64,000 bases of DNA from Streptomyces sp. TG1A-60 (lineage in GTDB: Bacteria; Actinomycetota; Actinomycetes; Streptomycetales; Streptomycetaceae): contig NZ_CP147520.1 in assembly GCF_037201975.1 (NCBI RefSeq), positions 4,712,001 to 4,776,000 of the forward strand, given 5' to 3'. Every line of letters starts with the position of its first letter. Positions within the stretch are counted from its first letter, which is position 1. The notes beneath the pieces are model-generated. The model saw nothing but the letters and a program-made list of their open reading frames with translations, searched no databases and was not told the origin of the DNA. Position numbers and translations under genes: made by a program. This document shows positions 25,595-34,970 of the stretch, piece by piece.

Positions 25595-26611
25595 ATGCGT
25601 GATGCCCGCCGTACCGACCTGATACTTCTCCTCGTTGCGATCGTCTGGGGTTCCAGCTACCTGTCGGCGAAGACGGCCACCGCCGTTCTGCCGGTCCTCG
25701 TGGTGCTGTTCGCCCGGTATGCCATCTCGGCGATCGTCTGCCTCGCTCTGGTCGCCTCCCGTGGGGCGTCCCGACGCTGGACCCGCCCCGAGCTCCGCGT
25801 GGGGGCGCTGCTGGGCGTCACGCAGGCGGCGGTCCTGGTGCTGGAGACGTACGGGGTGGCACATACCAGCGCCGCCAACGCGGGCCTGATCATCAGCCTG
25901 ACCATCGTGCTGACGCCGCTGCTGGACCGCACGGGTGGCAGCGGCAGGCTGCCTCTGACGTTCTTCGCGGCTGCCGGTCTGTGCGTCCTGGCCGTGGGGT
26001 TCCTTCTGTCCGGCACCGGACTGCACACCGTGCGGACCGGCGACCTGCTGATGCTCGCCGCCGCAGCGGTGCGTGCCGGACACGTCGCGCTCGTCGGTCG
26101 ACTCTCCGCGGGCCGCACTCTGCGCCCGCTGCACCTCACGGCCGTCCAGTCCCTCGTCGGCTCCGCACTCTTTCTGGCACCCGCCGCGTCCAACCTGGGG
26201 ACGCTGGCGCACAGCGATGCCATGACCTGGGCTCAGCTCGCTTATCTGGCTCTGTTCTGCAGCCTCTTCGCCTTCCTGGCGCAGACATGGGCGGTGCAGC
26301 GGACGTCAGCCAGCCGGGCCAGCCTCCTGCTGGGCACCGAACCGGTCTGGGCGGTCGCGGTGGGAATCGGCCTCGGCGGCGAAAGGCTCACCGTCCTGTC
26401 TGCCCTCGGTGCGTCGCTCATGGTCGCCGGAACCTATTGGGGTCAGGCCATCGAGCGCGCCCACCGCACCGGCCCGGAGCGGGACACCGCAGTCCTCATG
26501 ACTGCCGACCCACCCCACGGCGCCCACCACAGCGGCGCCGCGGCAGAGCCCGTCCATTCACAGAATGGAGCGGTGGTCGCGCCTTCAGGACACAAGCTGA
26601 CGAAGACGTAA
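25595..26611 (+). CDS. EamA/DMT-family exporter
   Basis: The 338-residue protein has ten predicted membrane helices arranged as two EamA repeats, with the start motif ILLLVAIVWGSSYLSAK. The family exports metabolites such as amino acids or drugs. The ATG at 25595 begins right after the divergent LysR promoter region. The C-terminus carries a hydrophilic tail of about 40 residues after the last helix, longer than usual. Its substrate is unknown. Confidence 0.9.
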   Translation: MRDARRTDLILLLVAIVWGSSYLSAKTATAVLPVLVVLFARYAISAIVCLALVASRGASRRWTRPELRVGALLGVTQAAVLVLETYGVAHTSAANAGLIISLTIVLTPLLDRTGGSGRLPLTFFAAAGLCVLAVGFLLSGTGLHTVRTGDLLMLAAAAVRAGHVALVGRLSAGRTLRPLHLTAVQSLVGSALFLAPAASNLGTLAHSDAMTWAQLAYLALFCSLFAFLAQTWAVQRTSASRASLLLGTEPVWAVAVGIGLGGERLTVLSALGASLMVAGTYWGQAIERAHRTGPERDTAVLMTADPPHGAHHSGAAAEPVHSQNGAVVAPSGHKLTKT

Positions 26612-26659
26612 CCACGGTTCCCGCCCGCCAGACAAAGCCGCCGAGGAAGACCCGCCCGT

Positions 26660-26698
26660 GGTAACGTATCAGCCGTTACGCAACGACTGTTATGTAAA
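26660..26698. promoter_or_regulatory. Operator-like inverted repeats before the TetR gene
   Basis: GTAACG-7-CGTTAC is followed by TTACG...TTATGTAA. The repeats lie directly upstream of the TetR start and probably form the autoregulatory operator, overlapping the promoter. Confidence 0.5.
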
Positions 26699-26711
26699 AA
26701 AGGGCGGGCGG

Positions 26712-27311
26712 ATGCCGAGACAGGTGGACCACGAAGAGCGGCGGGAGGCGATCTCCCAAGCTGTATGGCATGTCGTCTCGGACAGCGGCCTGGAGGGCCT
26801 GACCCTGCGCGCGGTCGCCGCCGCAGCGGGCTGCACCACGGGAATGGTCACGCACTACTTCGCCGACAAGAAGGCGCTCCTGGCCCATGCCCGCACCGAG
26901 ATGCACCGTCGGATGGCGGCGCGCATCGACACCCTTGCCATCGGCGAGAACGCCCGCGACACGCTGTACGCCGTGGCCGAGCAGGCCCTGCCCCTGGACG
27001 CCGAGCGGCATCTGGAGGCCGCCGTCTGGTCCCAGTTCCTCCTCAGCACCCGAAACGACCCCGCACTGCTCGCCGAGCACATCCGCAGTCACGCCTCCTG
27101 GATCAGCCGCCTGACTGGTCTGGTGCAGGCCGCCTGCCTCGACCGCCCGGAACCAGCCGACCTCCACATCCGGGTGCGCAGCCTCGTCGCCTGTCTGGAC
27201 GGGCTCGCCCTGAACGCCGTGACCGACCCGGACGCCTATCCGCCCGACCTCCAGCGGCGCGTCCTGGAAACCCAGCTCGACCTGATCCTCGAACGGAACG
27301 GAAGCCTGTGA
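26712..27311 (+). CDS. TetR-family regulator
   Basis: The regulator has 199 residues from ATG 26712. The DNA-binding domain is at about 8-55 (EERREAISQAVWHVVSDSGL and GCTTGMVTHYFADK). The C-terminal ligand domain resembles BetI-like members. The upstream inverted repeats suggest autoregulation. The stop overlaps the GTG start of the tandem GNAT gene (GTGA), and an MFS exporter follows, so this is a self-regulated resistance-type operon. Confidence 0.92.
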   Translation: MPRQVDHEERREAISQAVWHVVSDSGLEGLTLRAVAAAAGCTTGMVTHYFADKKALLAHARTEMHRRMAARIDTLAIGENARDTLYAVAEQALPLDAERHLEAAVWSQFLLSTRNDPALLAEHIRSHASWISRLTGLVQAACLDRPEPADLHIRVRSLVACLDGLALNAVTDPDAYPPDLQRRVLETQLDLILERNGSL

Positions 27312-28291
27312 CCTCGCCCGACCCCATCATCACCGCCGTGACGGCCGACGACCCGAGGATCGAGCAGCTGGTACGCGACCTCGACGCCGACCTCACGGCG
27401 CGTTACCCGGACGAGCCGTGCACCGGCGGCGCCCACATCAGCCCCGGGATCCGCTTCCTGCTCGCCGAAGCCGACGGCCGGCCGGTCGGCTGCTGCGCCG
27501 TGCAGCCCTTCCCGTTCCCGGACAGCGCCGCCGAACTGAAGCGCATGTACGTCACGCCAGAGGCGCGCGGCCGGGGCATAGCCGCTCGCCTCCTGGCCGA
27601 GGCCGAGCGCACCGCCACCGCCCTCGGCCACACCGAGATGCGCCTGGAGACGGCCGTCCACCAGCCCGAGGCCATCGCGCTGTACACCCGCGCCGGCTAT
27701 GCCCTCATCCCCAACTACCCGCCCTACCAGCACAAGACGCTCAGCCGCTGCTATGCCAAGCCGCTGGCGCTGCCCGAAGCGGGGCCGGAGGACCGGGAGG
27801 AGATCACGGCCTTCCTCGCGGGCCAGGGGCTCCCGCCCCAGGACGTCCTGGCTCCCGGCACTCGTTACTGGCTCACCAGGGATGCGGCGGGGCCGGCCAC
27901 GACCGTGGGCCTGGAGCGGCAGGGTCACTGCGTGCTGCTGCGCAGCGTCGCGGTCCGCCCCGATCTTCGGGGGTGCGGAGCCGCGCGGCGGCTGGTGCGG
28001 CGCGTTCTCACGGAAGCGGCCGCACAGGGCGGGCATACGGCGTACTTGTTCTCCACCGGCGCCGGACCGGTGTGGGAACGGCTGGGCTTTCGGCCGGTGC
28101 CGGTTGCCGAGGCTGCCGAGGCCCTGTCCGATGCGCCACAGGTCCGTCAGTACCGGGCGACCGGAAGTCTGACCGACGAAGCCGCATGGCGCCATGACCT
28201 CGTCGATGTCACAACGGGCAACCTGCCGCCCATGAGTGCTGACCACTCCGCCGCCGATGCCCGGCACACTGCTGCGGTCACCGGCAGATGA
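27308..28291 (+). CDS. Tandem GNAT acetyltransferase (two domains)
   Basis: The 327-residue protein has two GNAT folds. The first (about 5-155) has the CoA loop MYVTPEARGRGIAARLLAEA. The second (about 165-295) has VAVRPDLRGCGAARRLVRR. The first shows features of amino-acid-type acetyltransferases; the second is shorter and may be regulatory. A hydrophilic tail ends the protein. The start overlaps the TetR stop and the stop overlaps the MFS start. The target is unknown; modification coupled to export of a toxic compound is a reasonable inference. Confidence 0.88.
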   Translation: MTSPDPIITAVTADDPRIEQLVRDLDADLTARYPDEPCTGGAHISPGIRFLLAEADGRPVGCCAVQPFPFPDSAAELKRMYVTPEARGRGIAARLLAEAERTATALGHTEMRLETAVHQPEAIALYTRAGYALIPNYPPYQHKTLSRCYAKPLALPEAGPEDREEITAFLAGQGLPPQDVLAPGTRYWLTRDAAGPATTVGLERQGHCVLLRSVAVRPDLRGCGAARRLVRRVLTEAAAQGGHTAYLFSTGAGPVWERLGFRPVPVAEAAEALSDAPQVRQYRATGSLTDEAAWRHDLVDVTTGNLPPMSADHSAADARHTAAVTGR

Positions 28292-29541
28292 GACAGGCCG
28301 CTTCCGGGCTGCCGCGCCCTTTCTGGTGGTTGTGGGCAAGCATTCTGATCGGCCGCCTCGGCTCCTTCGTTGCCCCTTTCCTGGTCCTGTATCTGACGGC
28401 GGAACGCGGCTACTCAGCGAGCTTCGCCGGACTGGTCGCGGCGCTCTTCGGAGCGGGCGGCGCGGCTGCTTCTGTGGTGGGCGGCATGCTGGCCGACCGA
28501 GTGGGGCGGCGGACCACCCTGCTGGTCGCGCAGGTGACGGCGGCAGGGCTGACCTCAGCCCTGGGTTTCGCTGACCAGCCCCTGCTGATCGCTGTACTCG
28601 CTTGCGCGGCCGGCGCGGCGAGCGGAGCCTCCCGCCCGGTGGTCCAGACGGTCCTGACGGACCTGGTTCCTCCCGCAGACCGGATGCGGGCGTTCTCTCT
28701 GTATTACTGGGCCGTCAACATTGGCTTCGGCGTCGCCGCGGCGAGCGCCGGATTCATCTCCTCCTACGGATACCGGTGGCTGTTTCTCATCGAGGCGGCA
28801 GCGACGCTGCTCTCCGCGCTCGTGATCGCCGTCAGACTTCCGGAGACCATGACCGACCCGGCGGAGACCGATGGAGAAGGCGTCGATGAGAAGAGCGCCG
28901 GATTTCGGACGGTGCTGCGGGACAGGCCGTTCCTGGCAGCCGTGGGCCTGTCCTTCCTCCTGATCGTGGTGTTCCAGCAGGCGACTGCCGGGCTGCCGGT
29001 GGCCATGGACCGCGACGGCCTGACCGCGGCCCAGTACGGGCTGGTGATCAGTCTGAACGGCATCCTCATCGTCGCCCTGCAACTGCCGCTCGGCCGCAGA
29101 CTCGAAGGCTCGAACCCGGGCCGTCTGCTCGTCCTGGCCGCGCTGCTGTGCGGAGGCGGCTTCGGCCTCAACGCCCTCGCCGGAGACGCGGCCGTGTACG
29201 CGATCGCCGTCGTGGTGTGGACGCTGGGGGAGATCGTGCACTCGCCGGTGAACATGGGCCTGATCGCACGGTTCTCGACAAGCACTGCCCGAGGCCGCTA
29301 CCAGGGCATCCACGCGCTGTCCTGGGCCATTGCCACCATGGCCGCGCCCCTGTGCGCCGGCATCGTCATCGACCGTTTCGGCCCCGACACCTTGTGGGCC
29401 GCCTGCACGGTTCTCAGTGTCTGCGCCGCTGTCGGCTACTGGGCCCTGCTGCTGCGAGGGCCAGACCGTCACCGGCACGCACCACACCCCGGCATCCCGA
29501 CCGTGCGGCCCCGGCGTGCCCCGCGGCACCCGCCCTGCTAG
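28288..29541 (+). CDS. MFS transporter
   Basis: The 417-residue protein has twelve predicted membrane helices. The signature ADRVGRRTTLLVAQ lies after helix 2. It resembles DHA1-type drug or metabolite exporters. It overlaps the tandem GNAT gene through ATGA and is the last gene of the TetR-GNAT-MFS operon. Confidence 0.92.
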   Translation: MRQAASGLPRPFWWLWASILIGRLGSFVAPFLVLYLTAERGYSASFAGLVAALFGAGGAAASVVGGMLADRVGRRTTLLVAQVTAAGLTSALGFADQPLLIAVLACAAGAASGASRPVVQTVLTDLVPPADRMRAFSLYYWAVNIGFGVAAASAGFISSYGYRWLFLIEAAATLLSALVIAVRLPETMTDPAETDGEGVDEKSAGFRTVLRDRPFLAAVGLSFLLIVVFQQATAGLPVAMDRDGLTAAQYGLVISLNGILIVALQLPLGRRLEGSNPGRLLVLAALLCGGGFGLNALAGDAAVYAIAVVVWTLGEIVHSPVNMGLIARFSTSTARGRYQGIHALSWAIATMAAPLCAGIVIDRFGPDTLWAACTVLSVCAAVGYWALLLRGPDRHRHAPHPGIPTVRPRRAPRHPPC

Positions 29542-29604
29542 ACGCCGCCTCACAACCCACCGACACCTCGCACCACATCCCCGGACGAGTGACAGCGTGA
29601 GCCG

Positions 29605-29890
29605 CAGCCCGAATCACCGTCGCCGACCTCTGCACCAGCGGGGCGGGCCTGGACACCGGCGTCGACGGCGCCAACGCCATCGACGCCTTCAACTCCGGCA
29701 AGGTGCAATGATGTACAACAGCAGCGGCGCGGCCGCCAACCGTCAAGAACGGCGCCACCCTTCTTGTACACGGTCAAGCCCTACCCCCTCTCCGGCCCCA
29801 AGTCCGCCTCCGGGCCCCTCATCGGCGGCTCGGCCCTGTGGGTCGGCGGGCCCGGCCACAGCGGCGCCGAGCAGGTCGCCTCCCGTTGTA
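29605..29890 (+). pseudogene. Remnant of a UgpB-type ABC solute-binding protein
   Basis: Fragments in shifting frames read GANAIDAFNSGKVQ, MMYNSSGAA, YTVKPYPLSGPKSASGPLIG and SALWVGGPGHSGAEQVAS. These match consecutive parts of glycerol-3-phosphate/sugar-binding proteins. At least two frameshifts and missing ends make it dead. The flanking bases in 29542-29978 hold nothing else. Confidence 0.65.
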
Positions 29891-29978
29891 TCGATCAGCG
29901 GGCCTGCCCGAACGAACAGAGTTCCTACTGTTTCTCCCCCTGTCCGGCCACGTTCGCGTCCTGTCGTAGCCTCTGTGC

Positions 29979-30794
29979 ATGCAGGTCATGGAGTCGGGCG
30001 GAGGTCAGCTGGCGGTAGTGCGTCCCCCGTCGGGCGGGTTCCCGCGGCACAGCCACGACGAGTACGTGATCAGCGTCAACCTCTGCGGCCTGGAGCGGGT
30101 CCGGCTGGATCGCACCTCGTTCGACGTGGGCCTGGACGAGTTCACCGTTTACAACCCCGGCCAGGTCCAGTCGTGCACCACCCAGGTCCCGCCCGAGATG
30201 TCCTTCGCGGCCGTGAGCTGGTACGTCCCGGCAACGGTGGTGGAATCGCTGACCGGCGATGCCGCAGTCGACTTCGAACGGCCCGTCGTCCGTTCTCCGC
30301 ACCTACACGCCGAGTTCCTCGCTGCCGCCAGGGCATTCCGCAAGCTGGCACCGGAGGGACACCCTTCGCCCGCCGAATCCGCTGCTCTGGTTCAGGAGCG
30401 ACTGGTGCTCGTGCTGTCGCGGCTGCTCGACCTGGCCGCAGGACGGCGCGCGCGTGCTCCAGAGCCCGCTGACGCCCGGATCGCCGCGGTGCTTGACCGG
30501 CTCCGCACCGACCTGTCCGGCGCGCCCCGACTGGCCGAGCTGGCCGACGAGGCAGGCATGTCCCGGGAGCATCTGATCCGGACGTTCACCCGCGCCACCG
30601 GCGCCCCGCCCTACGCCTGGCACCTGTCGGCCCGGCTGGCCGAGGGGCGGCGTCGGCTGCGTAGAGGCGAGCCCGTCGTCGACGTCGCGCACGGGCTCGG
30701 CTTCGCCGACCAGGCGCATTTCCACCGCCACTTCACCGCGGCGTACGCCATCACGCCGGGCCGGTACCGTCGGCTGTCCCAGATCAACATCTGA
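29979..30794 (+). CDS. AraC-family regulator
   Basis: The 271-residue protein has an N-terminal cupin-like AraC ligand domain (about 15-135, GGFPRHSHDEYVISVN and YNPGQVQSC). A C-terminal double helix-turn-helix covers about 170-268 (LAELADEAGMSREHLIRTF and VAHGLGFADQAHFHRHFTAA). The ATG at 29979 has no ribosome site but TAGCCT lies about 10 bases upstream, as for leaderless transcripts. The gene is just upstream of a LysE exporter gene on the same strand, its likely target. Confidence 0.92.
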   Translation: MQVMESGGGQLAVVRPPSGGFPRHSHDEYVISVNLCGLERVRLDRTSFDVGLDEFTVYNPGQVQSCTTQVPPEMSFAAVSWYVPATVVESLTGDAAVDFERPVVRSPHLHAEFLAAARAFRKLAPEGHPSPAESAALVQERLVLVLSRLLDLAAGRRARAPEPADARIAAVLDRLRTDLSGAPRLAELADEAGMSREHLIRTFTRATGAPPYAWHLSARLAEGRRRLRRGEPVVDVAHGLGFADQAHFHRHFTAAYAITPGRYRRLSQINI

Positions 30795-30832
30795 CAAGAC
30801 CGGACGGCCCGACCCCACGCACAGTGGCTGCC

Positions 30833-31453
30833 ATGTTCGAGATCTTCATGGTGGCTATGTGGTTGGGGCTGGTGTTCAACGCGACACCAGGCGCGGTGTT
30901 CAGCGAGTCCCTGCGACGCGGGATACGGGGCGGGTTCCGCCCGGCCTTCGCGGTCCAGGTCGGCTCGCTTGTGGGCGATGCCGTGTGGGCGGTGCTCGGC
31001 CTGGCAGGCGTGGGGACGCTGTTCGCGGTGCCTGCCTTGCGCGTGCCACTCACGGTGACCGGGTGCTTGCTGCTGGCCTGGTTGGGGGCAGCGGGCCTAC
31101 GCGACGCACTCGCGCGGAAGGTGCCCGGTCCGACGGCGGAGCCGTACGACAAACAGGACCGCAAGGCCATGGCTGTGGGAGCGGGCATGTCGCTGGCGAA
31201 CCCATGGAACGTCGTCTACTGGTCGGGGGCGGCCGGTGGGGTGGGCGCCATCCTGGGCTCGGGCGGCACGACGAAGCTGGGCGTCTTCTTCGCCGGGTTC
31301 ATGGCCTCCTCAATGCTGTGGTGCCTGATCTCGGCGGGGGTCATCGTGGTGCTACGCAGGGCGCTGCCGTCAGTGGCCATACGTGTGCTCGAAGCCTGCT
31401 GCGGTGTCTCGCTCCTGGTCTTCGCGATTCTTCAACTGTGCCGGCTCATGTGA
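30833..31453 (+). CDS. LysE-family exporter
   Basis: The protein has about 206 residues with five or six membrane helices and the LysE/RhtB signature NATPGAVFSESLRRGI. The family exports amino acids or related compounds. It follows the AraC gene by 38 bases and is probably activated by it. GTG 30824 would add three residues. Confidence 0.88.
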   Translation: MFEIFMVAMWLGLVFNATPGAVFSESLRRGIRGGFRPAFAVQVGSLVGDAVWAVLGLAGVGTLFAVPALRVPLTVTGCLLLAWLGAAGLRDALARKVPGPTAEPYDKQDRKAMAVGAGMSLANPWNVVYWSGAAGGVGAILGSGGTTKLGVFFAGFMASSMLWCLISAGVIVVLRRALPSVAIRVLEACCGVSLLVFAILQLCRLM

Positions 31454-31630
31454 CGAGCGGTGCGCTGGGAGATGTGACGGACCGTGCGGCTACGATCCGT
31501 TCCGGTCTGCCCGGGTGTGAGAAGCCGTCGATCAACGGGAGAGTGAGGAACTCGGCCTGTACGAGGTCGAGGACCTGCTCGAAAAAGCCCTCTAGGACCC
31601 CACCTGGAAACGCTGCGGCCACACCCGCAC

Positions 31631-31770
31631 GTGCCGAACGTTCGAATCGGTGTGATGTACGACCGCGACTGGGCTCCGCAGGGGTTGCAGGGGTTCGCGC
31701 GGGATGTCGAGGCGCTGGGAGTAGACGACCTGTGAGTGGTCGAGGACCTCGGATGGCATGGGGGGATCTC
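31631..31770 (+). pseudogene. N-terminal fragment of a luciferase-like (LLM) oxidoreductase
   Basis: The frame reads VRIGVMYDRDWAPQGLQGFA and DVEALGVDDL, then a TGA where Trp is expected, then VVEDLGWHGGIS. This matches the first barrel strand and helix of F420/FMN-dependent LLM oxidoreductases. After about 45 codons it runs into a Tn3-family fragment. The in-frame stop and the junction both mark it as dead. Confidence 0.6.
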
Positions 31771-32011
31771 GGCACAACGCCCTGGACATCGCGGAGATCG
31801 TCCGCCAGCTGCTGGAGGAGGGATGGGAGATCGACCCGGAAGACCTGGCGCACATCTCGCCGTACCTGACCGAACACATCAACCGGTTCGGCGAGTACAG
31901 CACCCACGAACTCGGCATCCAGCCGGAAGCGTACGACCCGAAGCTGACGTCGACTTCACCCCGCTCCGTGAGCAGGGTCTGATCGCCGCCGGCCTCGGTC
32001 AGGCCGCTTGA
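31771..32011 (+). pseudogene. 3' end of a Tn3-family transposase
   Basis: The segment HNALDIAEIVRQLLEEGWEI, then EDLAHISPYLTEHINRFGEY, is the conserved C-terminus of Tn3-type transposases. One base is missing near 31945, so the last part (DVDFTPLREQGLIAAGLGQAA-like) is in another frame. It ends near 32011. The rest of 31454-32060 shows no gene. Confidence 0.7.
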
Positions 32012-32060
32012 CCCAACGTTCTCGCCTATGCGGCCCTTTTTGGATCGGGATGCGGATCGG

Positions 32061-33167
32061 CTATGTGGTGGGCCGCAGGAAGCCGACGACGGCCTCCTTA
32101 TCCATGTCGATACCCTGCTCGATCTGAGGCGGGACAGGTTCGAACGCATCCACCTGGATGGAGCGCGAGCCGGGGCCACGGGTCCAGGTGGCGATGGCCA
32201 GGCCGTCGGCGATGACGGTGGGGCGGATGAGGCCGCCTCCTGGCCAGACGCGGGTCTGGTGGAGAGCGGGGACGGACGCCTCGCGGGTGCGGTAGCCGAT
32301 CAGGTAGTTGTCGTAGGCGGGCAGCATGCGAACGTCCGGGGTGTCAGACGAGCGTGGGAGTTCTTTCACCCGCCCGGCGAGCATGGTCAATGCGCCGTAC
32401 TCGGTGATCACGCTTGATTCCGCCAGCATTTTCCAGGCCCTGCGGGCCCAGGTGATCGGCAGTCCGGACCAGGCGGCGAAGTCCTCCAAGGTGGCGGGGG
32501 CGTGCGCGGTCAGGTACCGGCGGGCCAGCTCGGCGAGAGCATCGTCGCCCTCCCACCGGAAGCGCCCGGTGGAGGGCAGCCAGTCGTCGAGCAGCACATA
32601 CGTGGCCTCACCGGCGCGCTGCGGACCATGGCAGAGGGTGCCGGTGAGTGCTGCGTGGCGGATCAGGTAGAACGGCGCCTGCCCGTCCGGCGGAATACCG
32701 AGGGTGGTAAGGCGCTCGGTCAGCTCGGCCCGGGTGAGTGGGCCGTGCGCGGCAAGAGCACGGCGGATGAGATGGTCGGCTCGCTGGCGCAGATCATCGC
32801 CCAGGCCCAGCTGCTGGTAGCGGCGGCTGGTTGCGGCAAGGATGCGCGGGGACAGCAACTGCAACACCCAGCGGGCGTCGTTGCTGGGGATGGTGTGCAG
32901 GGTGCCGCGCATGTACCAGTTGCGGACGATGCTCCGCTCTTTCTCGTATGCCGTGCGGATGGCCTGGGCGGTGATGTCCCGGCCGCGTACCCGGATGCCC
33001 AGGTCGGCGGCCGTGGCGTCCTGGGCCTGGATGGCGAAGACCCGTCGGACGACCGTCACGGCAGAGGCCTCGCGTGCTCCGCCGGCCAGGGCCTGAGCAC
33101 AGGCCCGCAGCCTGCGGATGCTCTCGTGGTCAGGCGTCGGGCTGTGCCTCTCGGCCGGCGCGGTCAG
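32061..33167 (-). CDS. Winged-helix DNA-binding protein (AlkZ/HTH_42 family)
   Basis: The protein has about 368 residues. The family (HTH_42, DUF1006) includes DNA glycosylases such as AlkZ that unhook crosslinks. Diagnostic segments are FAIQAQDATAADLGIRVRGR, IVRNWYMRGTLHTI and LPAYDNYLIGYRTR. The QxQ pair in AIQAQD matches the catalytic Gln residues of AlkZ-type glycosylases, so base excision from DNA is possible. The start is uncertain: a CTG at 33167 overlaps the stop of the upstream hydrolase gene (CTGA). No ATG is well placed. Confidence 0.8.
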   Translation of the reverse strand: MTAPAERHSPTPDHESIRRLRACAQALAGGAREASAVTVVRRVFAIQAQDATAADLGIRVRGRDITAQAIRTAYEKERSIVRNWYMRGTLHTIPSNDARWVLQLLSPRILAATSRRYQQLGLGDDLRQRADHLIRRALAAHGPLTRAELTERLTTLGIPPDGQAPFYLIRHAALTGTLCHGPQRAGEATYVLLDDWLPSTGRFRWEGDDALAELARRYLTAHAPATLEDFAAWSGLPITWARRAWKMLAESSVITEYGALTMLAGRVKELPRSSDTPDVRMLPAYDNYLIGYRTREASVPALHQTRVWPGGGLIRPTVIADGLAIATWTRGPGSRSIQVDAFEPVPPQIEQGIDMDKEAVVGFLRPTT

Positions 33168-33898
33168 GAGACGGCCTTGTCGAGGACGCGGGCGAGTTCG
33201 GCGGGCGCGGACAGCATCGGCCAGTGCCCGGTGGGCAGGTCGAAGCGCCGCCACGGCGGCTGGTTCAGGTAGGCCAGCATCGGCACCCCGGCATCCAGCA
33301 GCCCCGTGAAGTCACGGCAGGCGACCAGGACACGGTCCCCACCGGGACCGGGCTCGGCCGGGCCGGCGAGACGCTGGGTGAAAGTGCCGAACGGCTGAGG
33401 GGTGGCACGCGAGCGCAGAGCGTCCCGCTGGCCCTCATCGAGCCCGTCGAGGCTGCTGGACAAGCCCAGGACCTCAAACGGCGGCATCGGTAGCCGCCAC
33501 CCGTCGCCAGACGCGTCGACCTGCTGGCGCAGCTGGTCCGCTGCCTGCGGTGGCATGAGCTCGAGCATGCACATGCCTGCGGCGAACGGGGCGCTGTCCA
33601 CGTAGATCACGCGCTCCAGCCGGTCGCCGAGACGTCCGGCTGCCCCGGTCACCGGGGCAGCCGCGTAGCTGTGGGCGACCAGCGTGACGTCGCGCAGATC
33701 GTTCCGCTCGACGAATCCCGTGATGTCCGCGATGTGCGTGTCCAGGTCCGTCTGGGGTCCGCCCTGGTCTGCGTGCTCGGCCAGGCCGGTCAGTGTCAGC
33801 GGCAGCGCCGTGTGGCCGCGCTCCTGCAGAGCGCGGGCGGTGTCTTCCCAGGCCCATGCCCCGAGCCAGGCGCCGGGAACGAGTACGAAGGTGGCCAT
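33164..33898 (-). CDS. Alpha/beta-hydrolase
   Basis: The 244-residue protein has the alpha/beta-hydrolase fold with an oxyanion region near FVLVPGAWLGAWAWEDT. The nucleophile elbow is VAHSYAAA, and the catalytic His is in PTGHWPML near the C-terminus. It resembles small esterases of the EstC/salicylate-esterase-like type. ATG 33898 is preceded by GGGAGATCAC. It overlaps the HTH_42 gene downstream and is divergent from the WYL regulator, which may control it. Confidence 0.88.
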   Translation of the reverse strand: MATFVLVPGAWLGAWAWEDTARALQERGHTALPLTLTGLAEHADQGGPQTDLDTHIADITGFVERNDLRDVTLVAHSYAAAPVTGAAGRLGDRLERVIYVDSAPFAAGMCMLELMPPQAADQLRQQVDASGDGWRLPMPPFEVLGLSSSLDGLDEGQRDALRSRATPQPFGTFTQRLAGPAEPGPGGDRVLVACRDFTGLLDAGVPMLAYLNQPPWRRFDLPTGHWPMLSAPAELARVLDKAVS

Positions 33899-33977
33899 GT
33901 GATCTCCCAGAAGTGAGGTGCTGCGGGGAGCGTAAAGTCGATACAGGACAGAATCCGCCCTGAAATGCCGAGTGATC

Positions 33978-34952
33978 ATGTCGCATCCCGTCACCCGTGT
34001 GCTGACCCTGCTGGAACTCCTCCAGTCCAACGCCCGGCTCACCGGGACGGAGCTGGCCGACCGCCTGGACATCGACGTCCGCACCGTGCGCCGCTACACG
34101 GCCCACCTACGCGACTTGGGCATCCCTGTGGAGGCCGAACGCGGCCGCTACGGCGGCTATCGACTGGCCCGCGGCTACCGCATGCCACCTCTGGTCCTCA
34201 CCAATGACGAGGCCCTCGCCGTCGTCCTTGGCCTGCTCGCGGCAGAACGTCTGGGCATGGGCACCGCCGCGCCGGCCAGTGCCGGTGCCCTGGCCAAGAT
34301 CGAGCGGGTGCTCCCGCACGCCCTGCGCGAACCGCTCGCCGCCATGTGGGAGACCCTGTCCTTCACCGCCAACGCCGTAATCGGGCAGGCACCCGGAACC
34401 GGCGTCCTGCTGGCCCTGGCCCAGGCATCCCGCGCCCGCACGACCGTCGCCATCAGCCACCAGTCCTGGCGCCAGGAACACACCGAACGCGACATCGACC
34501 CCTACGGCGTGGTCTTCCACACCGGCCGCTGGTACGTCGTCGGCCACGACCACCTCCGCGACAGCTTGCGCACCTTCCGCATCGACCGCATCGCCTCCGT
34601 CACCCCCCGAGCCGACAGCTTCACCGCACCCGACGGCTTCGACCCCGTCGCCCACCTGACCTCGACCCTCGCTCAGGGGCCCTACCGCTGGCAGGTCGAG
34701 GTGACGATCCATGGCCCCCTCGATGAGATCGCTCGCCGGCTGCCTCGCTCAGCGGTGACCCTCACCGCCCAGCCCACCGGCGTTCTCATGCACGCACGGG
34801 CAGAACGGCTGGACGGCATGGCCCACATGCTCGCCTCCCTGGAGTGGCCCTTCACCATCAACCATCCCGACGAACTGCGGCAGGCGCTCAAGAATCTGGC
34901 CGCCCAGCTCACCGCAGCCGCCCAGCGGAAACCGGAAGAACTACCGCAGTAA
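33978..34952 (+). CDS. WYL-domain regulator (YafY type)
   Basis: The protein has about 324 residues. An N-terminal HTH_11/DeoR-like domain (about 5-60: LTGTELADRLDIDVRTVRRY) is followed by a WYL domain (about 135-215: RARTTVAISHQSW and GRWYVVGHDH). A C-terminal helical WCX extension ends it. WYL regulators often bind nucleic acid or nucleotide ligands. It is divergent from the hydrolase/HTH_42 operon. GTG 33972 would add two residues. The stop lies inside the palindrome at 34944. Confidence 0.9.
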   Translation: MSHPVTRVLTLLELLQSNARLTGTELADRLDIDVRTVRRYTAHLRDLGIPVEAERGRYGGYRLARGYRMPPLVLTNDEALAVVLGLLAAERLGMGTAAPASAGALAKIERVLPHALREPLAAMWETLSFTANAVIGQAPGTGVLLALAQASRARTTVAISHQSWRQEHTERDIDPYGVVFHTGRWYVVGHDHLRDSLRTFRIDRIASVTPRADSFTAPDGFDPVAHLTSTLAQGPYRWQVEVTIHGPLDEIARRLPRSAVTLTAQPTGVLMHARAERLDGMAHMLASLEWPFTINHPDELRQALKNLAAQLTAAAQRKPEELPQ

Positions 34953-34970
34953 ATACCGCATTTACTGCGG
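34944..34970. repeat. 11-bp inverted repeat with a third copy nearby
   Basis: CCGCAGTAAAT-5-ATTTACTGCGG is a perfect palindrome. TTTACTGCGG recurs at 35039-35048, just before the integrase gene. The repeats may be recombinase arm sites or an operator for the integrase. Confidence 0.8.
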
